From Siderastrea radians (Eukaryota; Cnidaria; Anthozoa; Scleractinia; Rhizangiidae): DNA of 64,000 nucleotides. The stretch covers positions 36,197,307 through 36,261,306 of the forward strand of contig OZ024896.1 in NCBI GenBank assembly GCA_964017195.1, written 5' to 3'. Positions 1 through 12,700 of this stretch are shown in pieces (position 1 is the stretch's first letter; the number at the start of each line of letters is the position of its first letter). A program made the translations under genes and the position numbers. The notes beneath the pieces were generated by a model. It saw nothing but the letters and a program-made list of their open reading frames with translations. It did no database searches and was not told the origin of the DNA.

Positions 1-107
1 TTGATGAGGTCTTTGAAGCAAGAGCGAGTGAGTGCAAATCTTATCAGTTTATCCCTACTCAATTTTAAAAATAGGTGGAGACCAAAACCAAATACCGCAA
101 ATCTAAC

Positions 108-166
108 CTGCACTTGATGACCCCATCTTCATAATCGCCAGCGATCACCGTAACACCTGCGGGAAT
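108..166 (-). CDS. Gene B exon, third exon of DOMON 2
   Basis: A 59-bp exon flanked by an AG acceptor and a GTTAGAT donor on the minus strand. It encodes a short stretch ending in the DGVIKC-type motif that ends the equivalent 56- and 62-bp exons of both paralogues. This is the last gene B exon inside the window. Confidence 0.7.
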
Positions 167-214
167 CTCGGAACAAATTCAAGCAAAAATTAATGACAAT
201 TTGAAAGGTATCTC

Positions 215-263
<49 letters not shown>

Positions 264-719
264 GCTTTAAACTGTATTATATATGTATATATATATATAT
301 TTTTTTTTACTCCAAGGCTCACAGGTTACGCTGTGCGCCCTGTGTAGCTAGTTTAACTTTTAGCATAAAGACGTGAATTCTGCTATAATAATAATAATGA
401 TGATAATAATAATAATAATAATAATAATAACTGACTTTGCACTTGAAAGAGGACTAGCAGTGATCAAATAAATGTTTATTTGTCTGTTTTTCATTTTTTA
501 TATATATATACATAACTTTTACAGTTTTTGTTACACTTCTTAAGCTTTTCATTACAGAGTGCTTATTCTTGAACAACTATTTTAAAACATATTTTTAAAT
601 ACGAGTAGCTTGTAAGTTGAGAATTTTTTAACTTAATACCATTTTTAATGTTAAATGTACATAAGGTTTTTCATTAGATTATGTTAATAGTTATCAATTT
701 TGTTATAAAAATTGTTTTA

Positions 720-772
<53 letters not shown>

Positions 773-3700
773 CTTACCGGAACAACCAAGGAGAAAATTT
801 GAGCAAAATACTTAATACTCCGTTCCTGTTTACCCAGACCGTTTCGGGCCTTTTCAAAGGCATATTTTTGTAACCTAACACAATTTGATCTGTTCGGAGT
901 TTTTACCTGATAAAATGAATTGCAGAAAATTTTAGGAAAAAGTACCTTATACTTCAGATTTTCTAGCTGCTGCTGGCTTTCTGAAAATACTAGTTTCAAA
1001 GTTTCAAAGTTTGTTATTCAATTTTATAAGTAAAATAAAAAGGACTACACTATCCCGCAAATAGCAGTAACTAGTCTGGGCGGGTAGTGTTTGCACTAGT
1101 ATAGAACGAAAGAAGCCGACCCGGATCATTTCGCACAGCTTCGCACTCTGAACGACTTATTTGTCTCTTCTATAACAAAAGGTTACGAACGTCTGAGGTG
1201 CTTTTCATTAAAGAAAACTTACGTTTTTCATCAAAATTAAATCCGAATTTCCCAGGCGGTTACAGCACTCCGAACAGTTATTTCACGGACACTTAGCTGA
1301 AACAAGGTGAAGAAACGTCCGATGGAGACACATTGTACTGCTCGGAATTTTGGGCTATCTATGTGTTCCACCTAAACCTCGGTAGACTCAGTCAAAATAA
1401 TTAACAATGATTCATTGAAGTGAAAGTAAATAGTGGTGGTTATTTACTGCCAGCTGCGAAGTGACGAGGCAAATACCAAGTCTGTTCCCCCGAGCCTGAG
1501 GTGAATAAGTGTTTTAGTTAATAGTATGTAGGACATAACTGAATAGCCAGTCCCCAAAAGTTGTTAATCTTTTTTCTTACAAATGGAAAAAAAGCTCGCG
1601 CGAGACGACCGCCAGAGGTGAATACCCGATTAATGCCAAGTTTGAATCGCCAATCAGAGCGCGCGAAAAAAAACCGTTCATTTGTGCGAAATATACTGAA
1701 AAAGAGCAAAATTCTTGACCTGGTTAAGATCAGAATAGGTTGACGACCTTTCAACTCTTACCGGGTTGGTTGGGATCGGGTTGTTGTAGTTTACCAACGT
1801 ATAGTGCCTAATGGCGACATCGTTGTTACTGAGGCGAGAGCAAATAATAGCATCCGTACCATCCTGAGAAACAAATTGCATGAAAGTGAACGTGCGTTTC
1901 ACGTTTTGACACTTAGTAAATAATGAAGCCTTCTTGTGGTGCATTCGCACGTTTATATTTTGGACACGAATCCCTGACGGTAAAAACTGAATGTGTGACA
2001 CAAGAAAAGTTTTGTGAGGAGCGAAGAATCGTTCATGAGAGAAAGGTGTTATAACACATGAGAAATTGTGTGACGGAAGTAGAATTGAGAGACAGTGTGT
2101 AGCAGGAAAAGACAATGAAACTTGCCATTTTCAGGATTGTGTGACAATATAACGGGTGTGTGACGAGGAGGAATTTGCGACCTGAGAATGTTTGTGTGAC
2201 AACCAAAGTGAATATATGAGTAAAAAGTCATCTCTACGCTGAAGACTCATGATACTTACCATTTTGCTTTCTACGTTGAATCCTATGGCGACCCAATCAC
2301 TCTTTGCACTGAGCTCAAAACTGACGTCATCCTTATCTTTACAAGGTTTGAAGGTCACGAGATAGTCGCAGTTACTGCTGGATGAACAGTCCGTGGGCTC
2401 AGAGTAGCAGCTCTTTGTTTTTCCGCAATCAGACTTTGAGAACTAAGTTAGAAATTACATATTAAAAGACAAATTGATGAATAAATAAACTCTATACCTT
2501 AAAAACTATCAACAGTTGCTTTTACAATAAGTGGCACCCTCTGGCCAATCACAATGGACGCGAACGAAACTGAACCAATCAGAACTCGAAGCAAATACAT
2601 GTAACTGGTGCCAAGCGCGGGAAATCAGGATGAACACGGTACAGTTGGTTTCGGTTTTACTGCTAATATTGATTAACGGAGAGAGTGGCGCGATTTTTTT
2701 TAAACCAGTTGCAGCACGATATAAAGTAAAACCAAAGCACATAAATTTGGATTTATCAATTGAGTTGAAAAGGTAAATTGGCCACCGCAAAGAAATTAAA
2801 AAGCTACCTTTTAGAGCGTTAGCCCTTCGTCAGAGCGAGTTAATTTACGGTGGCCAATTTACCTTATCGACCCAGTTGACAATTCCAAATTTTGTGTTTC
2901 CCTTCCCCACTGATGCATCACCACGATTTTCTTGGAAACTAACCAATTAATTCAAAACCATAGGAGGCGAGAATTTATTTCGACACTCTATTGAAAACCG
3001 CTCTTAAAATACATTTAAAATTATAAAAAACAAGGGTAAGTGGGGCGAAAAAATATTCGTAAAGCAATGAAAAATCTCGGCATACTTACCTCGAGTTTTC
3101 CTCCTGGTGCTGGTGACGCTTTACGTCCATTTTTCAACACGGCAGGACGTGTAACATTAACACGTTCAGCGCTGAAAGAAGCATGCTCGTGGTGGTAGCG
3201 CAAAGCTCCTGTACCGGCTGGAAAACAAGACAGAAAACAGAAAAAGTTAAACTAAGCTAACAACAGCATTACCAAAACTTCGTGATTCGAGAGTTTTGGG
3301 ACGTCGAGTGCTGTCATGTTCTCTCAAGCGCTCTAATCAATTAACCAGGGAAAAAGACCGATTTTTTTCTACGTCAGCTAAAGGCACCTGTCGCTCCTAT
3401 TTGTAATTTATTCGTCCGTCGTATCTTTTAAAGGTTTATGCAGTAATTTCTATGTCTAAAAATCCTGTTAATATATCTCTACCTCACGCATAAGATCACA
3501 TTTCTAAGGCCCGTCCTTGTTCCGCTGTATTAGCACGGTGGTCGCATCAACGAAGCTTTCAGATTAGAAAATGAATGAGTGAGTGAATGAACGAACGAAC
3601 GAACGAACGAACAAACGAAAGAACGAATGAACGAATGAATGAATGAATGAATGAATGAATGAATGAATGAATGAATGAATGAATGAATGAATGAAGAACT

Positions 3701-6700
3701 TATTTAGATTTCATTGTATTTAGCTGTATAATTGAGCTAAATGAGGACACTATTCTAAAAAAATATAACAATGAAACTATAAAATACAAAAAGAAAAAGA
3801 AGCATCTTTTCTACTTGACTTCTATTTACAATAATAATAATCAGAATAATAATAACAATAAATCTATTTGCTGATATAAAGGAAGTTGGAACCCTAGCAA
3901 CATCGGTTACCTGCCAAAGGTGCGGTGGCACGCGCCATCTAAGAAAATGCCTGTATTAGATTTTTAAAGGGAACCTCCACTGCTATCTCAAAAAATTGGA
4001 CATGAATACCACTTATTTTGGCTTTTGAATTTCGCACGGGCTGCCATTTTGAATTTTTATGACGTCATACGGTTGCCCATATTGTTGCATGCAAAAGAGA
4101 GTTGCTTCTTAACAAAAGTGGCAACCATATGACGTCATAAAAATTCGAAGTGGCTGCGCGCGGGAAATTCAAAAGTGAAAATAGGTTTTATCTATATCTC
4201 ACTTTCTGGTACACTAAAACTTTCTTTCCACATGTTAACTTTGGACCTAATTCCTAACGTTTTAACGACAATTTGTTGTAACGGTGCAGGTTCCTTTAAA
4301 CGCCAAGAAATTAATGGCCATACTAACGAGGTAGTCTTATTCAGTACTGTGCTACTCTTTCAATTTTGAACCAATAAATAAAAGAGAAAAGGTCTTTGAA
4401 CAAAAGAAGGAAGAGCCTTGCATACTGGGTAATTCTGGATAACCGTTATAGTGAGGTTTTGAGTGATCAAATCGAGCAGAGATGCGGGATTCTATGAATG
4501 TCAATTGCGGAATGCGGGATAAAAATACCACGGTGGGAAGCGGGATACACTCTCTTCATAAGGCGTGTTCCGGAATAGCATCAAGATCTATGTCGACAAG
4601 CGGAATCAGAAACAGAAAATGTAACAACCTCTCATCGTGCTTAGACGGGATGAGATTTTTGAACACCGTCTGACCCGCGAGGTATGGTGGTATGAAACAA
4701 AGATTTTTAATGGGAGGCCACAAGCGAGATTGAAAATGCTTATTGTGCAACTTCATTAATCGCCTTTCGAAAAACGGGGCTTAGACTGAGATTAGACTGA
4801 GATAAGGGAGGGGTAGTAATATGGCTACTAGGCTCGAGGTATAATTATGTTACAAAATACTTACAAACACCACTCCAAGCAAAGAGGAAGTACCAGTTGT
4901 TTGTAAGATCTCTCATGTTGGGACCAGATGGTGAAATTTTACGAGAGAATCTGGAAATGGATATAACCTTTTAGACACAAATTCCTTCACGTAAGGTAAC
5001 TCAAATACGCCAAAAAAAAAAGAAAGAAACGGCGGTGATTCGTAAAAATGGAAGCTTAGAGGCCAGCTTACAACTGTCGGAGAACGTCGTAAGACTGTCG
5101 TACCATATATTGTCTGTACAAAGGTGCACAAGTGTTGTACAAAGGTCATACAAAATCACCCAGAGTTCGTACAACCGTCGTAAATCTGCGCAAAAATGTT
5201 AAAGAAAGGTCGTACAACAGTCTTAAACTTGTCCTTTAGCGGTCGTTTAACTGCCGTACAACTATGTGTGACTTTTACAAGACTGTCATGCACGGGCCGT
5301 AGAACTGTCGTCCAACAGGTATGGATACTGTCGTTCAACGGTCGTTCAACTTCAGTGCAAATGTCGCAATATTGTCGCACAGCTGTTGAGCAACTTTGGT
5401 GCAACTGTCATACAACGGTCGAACAACCGTCATACAACCGTCGCGCAACTGTCGCACAACTCTCTGGCTACTACCCTACAACTCTCGTACAGGAGCCATA
5501 AACGTTTCTTCCGTCTAACGGGGAAATCCTCGTCCGACATGTCCGACACATCTTCGCCACAGGATTTTTCTAAAATATTCTCATTGCCATCATCGGAATC
5601 ACTCGTATAATCCTCATATCCAGAGTCACTATCCAGAAAGTTCTCCCCAAGGGCTTGCCTCAAATTAGGAAGTGACACTGATGACAGAAATTGAATTTAT
5701 TCATCTCCAACAAAGGTAATTTCCGACGCCATTTTGTTTGTTTTTCTCTGCGCGGAAACCTCGCAACAAACACGCGCGTGTGTCACGCGCGATGGCGCAA
5801 TTTTTTCTAAAAATAGCACATTTGTCTTTTTCGACGGGGCCAACGCCAATACTGAAAATGGCAGTTAGTTACGGTCTCCATCCCCGATTATGGCTCCTGC
5901 TCTCGTACTAATGTCATTAGCAAATGACAATAAGGCACATGTTGTCCCATGTAAATAGACCCAAAAAATTAAACTTCCCATTTTTTTAGTTTATGCTGAT
6001 TGTGGCCAGTATAATTTGTACCTGCAGGTCAATGTTCCATTTTCATACGCTGCCGTGTGGCGCACGATGTCCGTAGAGTTTCTCTGAAAAAAAAATTGCG
6101 TTCACAGTTTCTTTCATTCAATTTGAAACTAAACACTTATTAACTATGGATTAAGCTGAAACATCTAAAGCAAAACGTAATAGGCGCCATCTTGAATTGG
6201 ACAGGAATTGCAAAATTATTTTTTACAAACATCTTTTGTAACAGTGATGACGTCATCGTGTCGAACATACACCATAGATATCGACCCTTCCATTCGTAAC
6301 CTCTTTTAATTTGAGTTCTGAGGATTTGCTAGTAAACATTGAACATATTTCTTTTCTTTAAAGGGGTAGTATCACGGGGGACTTTGCTCCCGTTTGTAAC
6401 ACTTTGAAAAGCCAAAAGTCACATTTATATAAATGAAAACCAAAACATAATGGTCCGTTTCTTGTTCAGACACCATACTAGATCAGTGAAACTAATAATG
6501 AGTGTCTTTGGCCACGGATGGCCAGGATGGAAATGGATTACAACTTGAAAACGAGTTCTGTGCTTGTATCTTGAAAAACCATTGATTATCTTACTATGGA
6601 TGGAACAACTTGCGAAAATTCACGTGATATATTCCTCTTGGTGTTCCAGGAGCATTTTGAGCGTGAGTGAAGGCATTTAATCATAATTTTTAGCAGAGTT

Positions 6701-9700
6701 TTGACGAAACGCGAGCAAAATCCCCGTGAGACAGCCCCTTTAATCTCTTTAACTGTGCACTTATATTGTAATGAGAGCTGAATGACACTTCAAGTTTCGG
6801 GCGTACAAACCCTTAAACCACAGTGAGTTATGGATTCTCTGTGACGTCCTTTGCGACATTAAGTCAATATTGTGGGTTATGGGGCTACCTGGGGCTGTGA
6901 CGTAATCTAAGAGGGTAGCGATCTTGGATTTTCTCCAAAACTCAAATTCAGGGGGAAATGTGCGACATGATTGTTTTTAACAAAAGTCCAACACACGCCC
7001 TTTTATTCGAAAATTGCACGATCCATTGTTATTTAAGTCCCCATTATCAACAGATTTTCAGGAAAGGTACCCAAAATGTGTCTAAGGGATAACCGAGCAG
7101 CTACTAAAAACAGCAGATGCTGACAAAAAAAAATAAATAAATAAAAAACACTCTCGTGGCAAAATCGGACAAAGAACCTTTAAGAGAGCTGGCATCCCCA
7201 AACCTTCCCCGCCCCCCGCCCACCACCCCTTGTTCGTCCAAGGGAGAAAATACTCACCAAATCACTTCGTATGGGTTGATGATAATCCAGAAAGTAATGT
7301 CTGACTTGAACAGCGTTGGTGGATGAAGTTGAACAGGTAATGGCATCAGTTTGGTTCTACAAAATGAAACAAATCACGTCACTCTCAGGACTTGATACGT
7401 TAACTGTAGTATATTTAAACAAATATTATCTAGCGTTGTAGGAAATGGTGGTGGATATTTACCGAACGGCGGAGAGACTAGGAATATATCCACCAGTATT
7501 CACCAACAATGAAGAAAATAATTATATCACAATATACTGACTAGCCTAAATCATGTAGTTATCTTATTTTCTGGCACATTGCGAAAATTACAAAGATTAT
7601 TAAATTTTTAAAAAATTTATTAAAATCTACTTAAATTATACTTAAATTTACATTTTAATTTTAATTGACTAAAATATATTTTCATTGCTCCCGAGAAAAA
7701 GAAAAAAAAAAGAAAAAGAACACTCCAAAGCTGGACTTAAAGCAACACCTGTCGGATTCGACTTATACTATTCGGAGACACTTCGAGGGCATTGTACATG
7801 AAACGCGGGGAAACGTACGTACATAGGGGGCGCATGGACGCCCTGTCGCATAGTCTTACCAAATCAAGTAAATTAAATCCAGGTTGAAATCTACTGGCAT
7901 AGCTTGACCTAATTCATTGCTCTTGGGCCACGCAAGAGCTCTGCTGTTAACTGAAGTCCATCAGTAATACAAATATTCCGTACAAGAATAAAGAACTTCG
8001 AGAGTTATATTGTTAATAGAGACCTTCGAGATACGCAATTCGAAGCCCGAAAAACGTTCATTCAGCAGTGTCATGCGTGGGTAGTCACAGATAACATCTC
8101 GGGGTGTATTACCCTATGTAAGTTATACCAGGTCTTTAAAACCTGTTTGATCTGAAACAGGGTTCATATTTTCATCTTTGGATCGGATTAAGGATAAAAC
8201 GTTTTTGAATAAGGTATGAAATCATGACAATCATAATTCTGAAATAGTTTTGGAGAAATGAGGTCTAGACGGCAAGTTTTAAGGCTATTTTCAGACCAGT
8301 ATTTCCCTCAACTCTCCTCTTAGGAAAACGTACCATTTCCTGCTTGGAATTGAAACCAACAGCAACATAGCCATGTTTTCCACTCATCTCAAAAGTGATA
8401 TTATCTCCACCTGTCTTATAAGTGACAAGAATATCACAGTTTGAGCTGTTCGTGCAGTCCTCTGGTTCAGAATAACAGCTTTTCTCGCTTCCACAGTCTT
8501 GCTTACTTATCTAAAGAAAATATGTAGAAAAGTTGTCTAAGTAATCGATGGTTGATGTTATAAATCCTAGGATATAGTTCCCCATGAACCTCTGCTGAGG
8601 AACTCGCTAAGCGAGTTGCAGAGACCACACCCATTACAGAAATGACCCCCATATAAGAACCAAGTGGATTAAGAACACATAGGCTAAAATTTTGGCATTT
8701 AACCTGTTGAGCTTAAAAATTGAAACATGCTGATATTTGGGAAACCAGAAAAAATAGAAACTTACAGTAACACAACACAAATATTAACAAAGGATACTAT
8801 CAACCACTTTAATTCAAAGAAACAACCTCAGTATAAGTTTCTCAACCACAAGGAAGGGACCGCAGCCACATAGACTAGGTGTTGTATCAGTAGTAAGCAC
8901 CTTTTCCTCTTAAGAAAATAAGTACTTATTTAGATACCAAATAGCCTAAGCTCTCAGTAGACACCAAATGTATAAGAACCTTATTAGAATAACTTGGAAA
9001 AATCTAGGTTGTTACATGCGGGTTTTAATTGTATTTCCTGGGTTACCATATTCGGTCTCTCCCCTCCTCGTTCTCTGGCGTGCGTTTCTCGAAAGCCCCG
9101 AAACTTTTCGGGTCGATTTTAATCACAATAATTCACCCTGTATTCTGTAAATAAATACGTTTCTTAGCATCAAACTTTCCTATAAGTTAAACATTTCTTA
9201 CCTTGAAGACTTGTTAAAATAATGGCTTTGTAGAATGAGTGGATCATATTTTTTACAAATGGCGTTTTGGGACCGAAATGTTGTAAGGGCTTTCGAGAAA
9301 CGCGCCCCTGGACAGTAGGTTCACAGCACTTTCAAGGCTCTACAGTGGTAGTAACAGCAGTATATTCTATAGCAGTATGAGTAGTAAGGGGGGCCCGTTG
9401 GGCACAAATGGAGGCTCCTGATTGGCCGAGAGCAATCACGTGACCAGAGGAACTTCCGGTGTGAGAAACCGCTGACCAGGGGGTAAAATAGGATCGTGGG
9501 CTCATGGAACCGGAAGTCACGTGATTTGAGATGGGAAACCGCTGACGAGTCTGAAAAATCGATCGTGGGCTCAAGGTGGGGGAAAACCGCGGAGAAAACG
9601 CGGGCTCAAAGTCCAAAGTCCAATTTGGGGAACGGGGGTGACCCATATATGGCCCATAGATGGATTTGATATGGTTTTGAAAACAACACGAAATAAAAAT

Positions 9701-12700
9701 GATATGTTTTATTACATTTGTTTTTACAAGAACTGAGAAATGTTTTTGGGGGTCCCTACAGTGGGACCAAATTATCCCCAAATCCGGAGTTGTTTCTCCT
9801 CCAAGATGGAGTCCAAGATGGCGTCGAAAATCTAAGATCGAGTGGGTGATCGCACCTTCTGTCTCCCCGAGAACATTGAGCACGTGACCCGACCACTGGA
9901 GTTATTCTTTGCCATTGGTTGTCGACAAGCACAGACTCGGAGGAACTTCGAAGAAGTGACGTGACATGATGACCATGCTCGGATTCGAATTAAGTGATTC
10001 GAACTTCGAAGAAGTGACGAGAAGTGAAGGTTATGAACACCCACCACATTGTAAACACGGAGGAACTTCCCCTGCAAGTGACGAGAGCGATCAGGAGGCT
10101 TCTGATCATTAACCCCCATTACATTGTTCGGAAGGGTTCCTTTTGGATGAGTTCCTTTTTGATAATATGAGTGTTCCTATTTAATAATATGAGTGTTCCT
10201 TTTGATAATACGAGTGTTCCTTTTTGATGAGTTCCTTTTTGATAATATGAGTGTTCCTATTTAATAATATGAGTGTTCCTTTTGATAATATGAGTGTTCC
10301 TTTTGATAATACGAGTGTGTTCCTTTTTGACGATCAAGTAACCAGAGAAACTTCCCCTGCAAGTGACGCGGATGCTCATGATCAGAGGAACTTCCCCTGC
10401 AAGTGACGAGAGCGAACTTCCAGTGGGAAAACCACCGAGAGGGAAAGAGAACTGTACTTGGATACCGACTCTGTAGATCAACTACACCTTGCTGACGCAA
10501 CCGCAACACAAATGGTACAAGCTGGCGGAAGGGTTCCTTTTTGATGAGTTCCTATTTAATAATATGAGTGTTCCTTTTGATAATACGAGTGTTCCTTTTT
10601 GATGAGTTCCTTTTTGATAATATGAGTTCCTATTTAATAATATGAGTGTTCCTTTTGATAATACGAGTGGGTGGCCTGAGGACGACATGACATGACAGAG
10701 GAAGCCAAACAGGACTACATCCAGAAGTACTGCAACCCCGGCCTACGAACATTAGCCAAGTTCCTTTTTGATGAGTTCCTATTTAATAATATGAGTGTTC
10801 CTTTTGATAATACGAGTGTTCCTTTTTTGATGAGTTCCTTTTTGATAATATGAGTGTTGCTATTTCATAATGAGCATCGTGATCACTAACAACAACATGG
10901 TTGAGAGTGTTGACGACCAGCAAGCCAAACAGAATCATTCACTAGCGACTGAACAGTCCTCATAAAAAAAAGAAATAGAACACTCATCAAACCGAACTCC
11001 AGCTGAGTGGTTGTCGCCGCCAGAAGATGATGATGATGCCCACCAATTGGAGCAGGACAGGCAAGCAAACCAGGAAAGCAGCGAAGCCAAGCAAGCAATC
11101 ATGTTAGATCAACCAGGCCCATGAGACCAAAGGAATAATCAGATCATCGATGAGTGTGAAAACATGAAATGGGACGGTGGTTTTTATAGAGAAATGAAAG
11201 GGTCCCATGGGAGGGAATAGACCAATGAGAGAAAGACCCATCATGCTTTGAGAGGGGAAGAGGTGGGGGGACCCCCCTCCCCCCTCCTTAGATAGACCAT
11301 GAGGCATTGCGCGAAATGGGGGTATATAAGTCAAGGGAGGCCACAGGACACCATTCCTAGCTTTGAGTTCAGTCGTGTTGACTTATGTTTGTCGTGTGCG
11401 TGGAAAAATGTCTGAAACGAGAAGGCGGTTGGGCTCGTTAGCCAGTGAGATGAATGTGGGTGGGCCCGAGTACTTGAGGAGGAGAGCGGGAGCGGAGAGG
11501 AACCCCTTGGACCGCCACACGAGACGAGTGTTGGAAAGGAGGGAAGAAGCGTGGCGCCCCCTCAATAAATATCGTGTGGCAGCCTTCATCCGCATGTTGG
11601 TTTTGTACATAGTGGAAACCGAGAATGGGCACCCCCGTGGGCCACACCCAGAGGTTGTGAAGACATTACACAGGTCCCTCGTTACTCGCATCATACCTTT
11701 CATTTGTCGAAGGATAACGGCCACCATGGACGAGAGGTTTTGGATTATCAGTTTGGAGCAGTTTAACGAGTTGAATCATTACTTGGCTGCTAACCTGCCA
11801 CGAGTACATGCAGCGGACCGATGGCAGGAAATTGCGTTTTTTTTTAAAGAAGTGGTGAGGCAACGGGAAGAGTACAAACGGATGGAGCGGGAGAGGAGAG
11901 AGAGGAGGCGGGAGCAAGTGCGACGTGTTTTGTTTTTGTAAATAGACTTGAACATTTTTTATTCCTGTTGAGTTTATTGTGAGTCAAGGCAACTGTGAGT
12001 CAAGAGACATTTATTTATGAGCAAGTGCAAACTCAGTGTTGTCAGTTTTTTATTTTTTAATTAAAAAGAGTTGATGTTACAAATGGTGGTTGGTCTTCTT
12101 TGCCACGCAGGGTGGGGTGTTCCTATGTACAATTGGAAAAAAAAAATAAAAACTAAAAAAGGACTATGTACAATTGGAAAAAATAAAAACTAAAAAGAAT
12201 TGAAAAGAAAGCTATGTACAAATTGAAAAATAAAAACTAAAACCATTACAAATGAAAGTCTTCCAGTTCCATACGTAATTGATCAATGTTCTCGGGGAGA
12301 CAGAACGTGCGGTTGAATAAGGCTTGAATTTCGGCTCGGGTTTTGTCGTCCACCTCCCGGGATCCTACCACAGCACTGCTTTGATGAAGGGTGGGCTTTT
12401 TGGGTCCCCAAGGGACAAATTGACTGCCAGTGACCAGGGTGGCGGCATTCTCGTTGACTTGGTAGTAATGGTCCGAACGGTACCACGTTTGACTGGGGAT
12501 GTCAAAGAGGTAGACGGGTTTGCCTTGATCCATGGCCAATTGCACGGTCCAACCGGTCCCTCCTTTCACGCGTTTATGATCCGGTTCCAAAATGCCAAAG
12601 GCATAGATGGTATGGGCTTTCTTGGCAATTTGATAATTGCGTTGCAGCAATTGCAGGGTGTAAAAATGACTGGGCATTCGTTTCCCTAGTTTCTCTGCCG

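Larger units (their letters stand above)
9750..11320. other. Noncoding left arm of Polinton with repeat arrays and polymerase scraps
   Basis: No intact gene. It holds two AAGATGG YY1-like sites (near 9801-9822), repeated GGAACTTCGAAGAAGTGACG and GGAACTTCCCCTGCAAGTGA units (9940-10090 and 10337-10412), three arrays of a GAGTTCC/TTTTTGATAATA repeat, and short coding scraps that resemble Polinton DNA polymerase (listed separately). It may be a replication or transcription control region; that is inference. Confidence 0.6.

Noticed and set aside
721..999. 92-aa minus-strand frame with QVKTPNRSNC and a GTAAGT-like site at its end
   Set aside because: Runs into (TAA)n; gene A has no exon at the matching position and no DOMON motif is present.
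9332..9883. 183-aa minus-strand frame at the left end and its 112-aa twin at 31669-32007
   Set aside because: Both are readings of the terminal inverted repeat; an inverted copy must give the same peptide. No promoter or family match.
10257..10688. Several 68-82 aa minus-strand frames
   Set aside because: Made of translated tandem repeats (NTHIIKR-like); no independent coding evidence.
10134..10870. CRISPR-like look of the left-arm repeats
   Set aside because: Units vary, spacers are not constant or unique, and the host is an animal.
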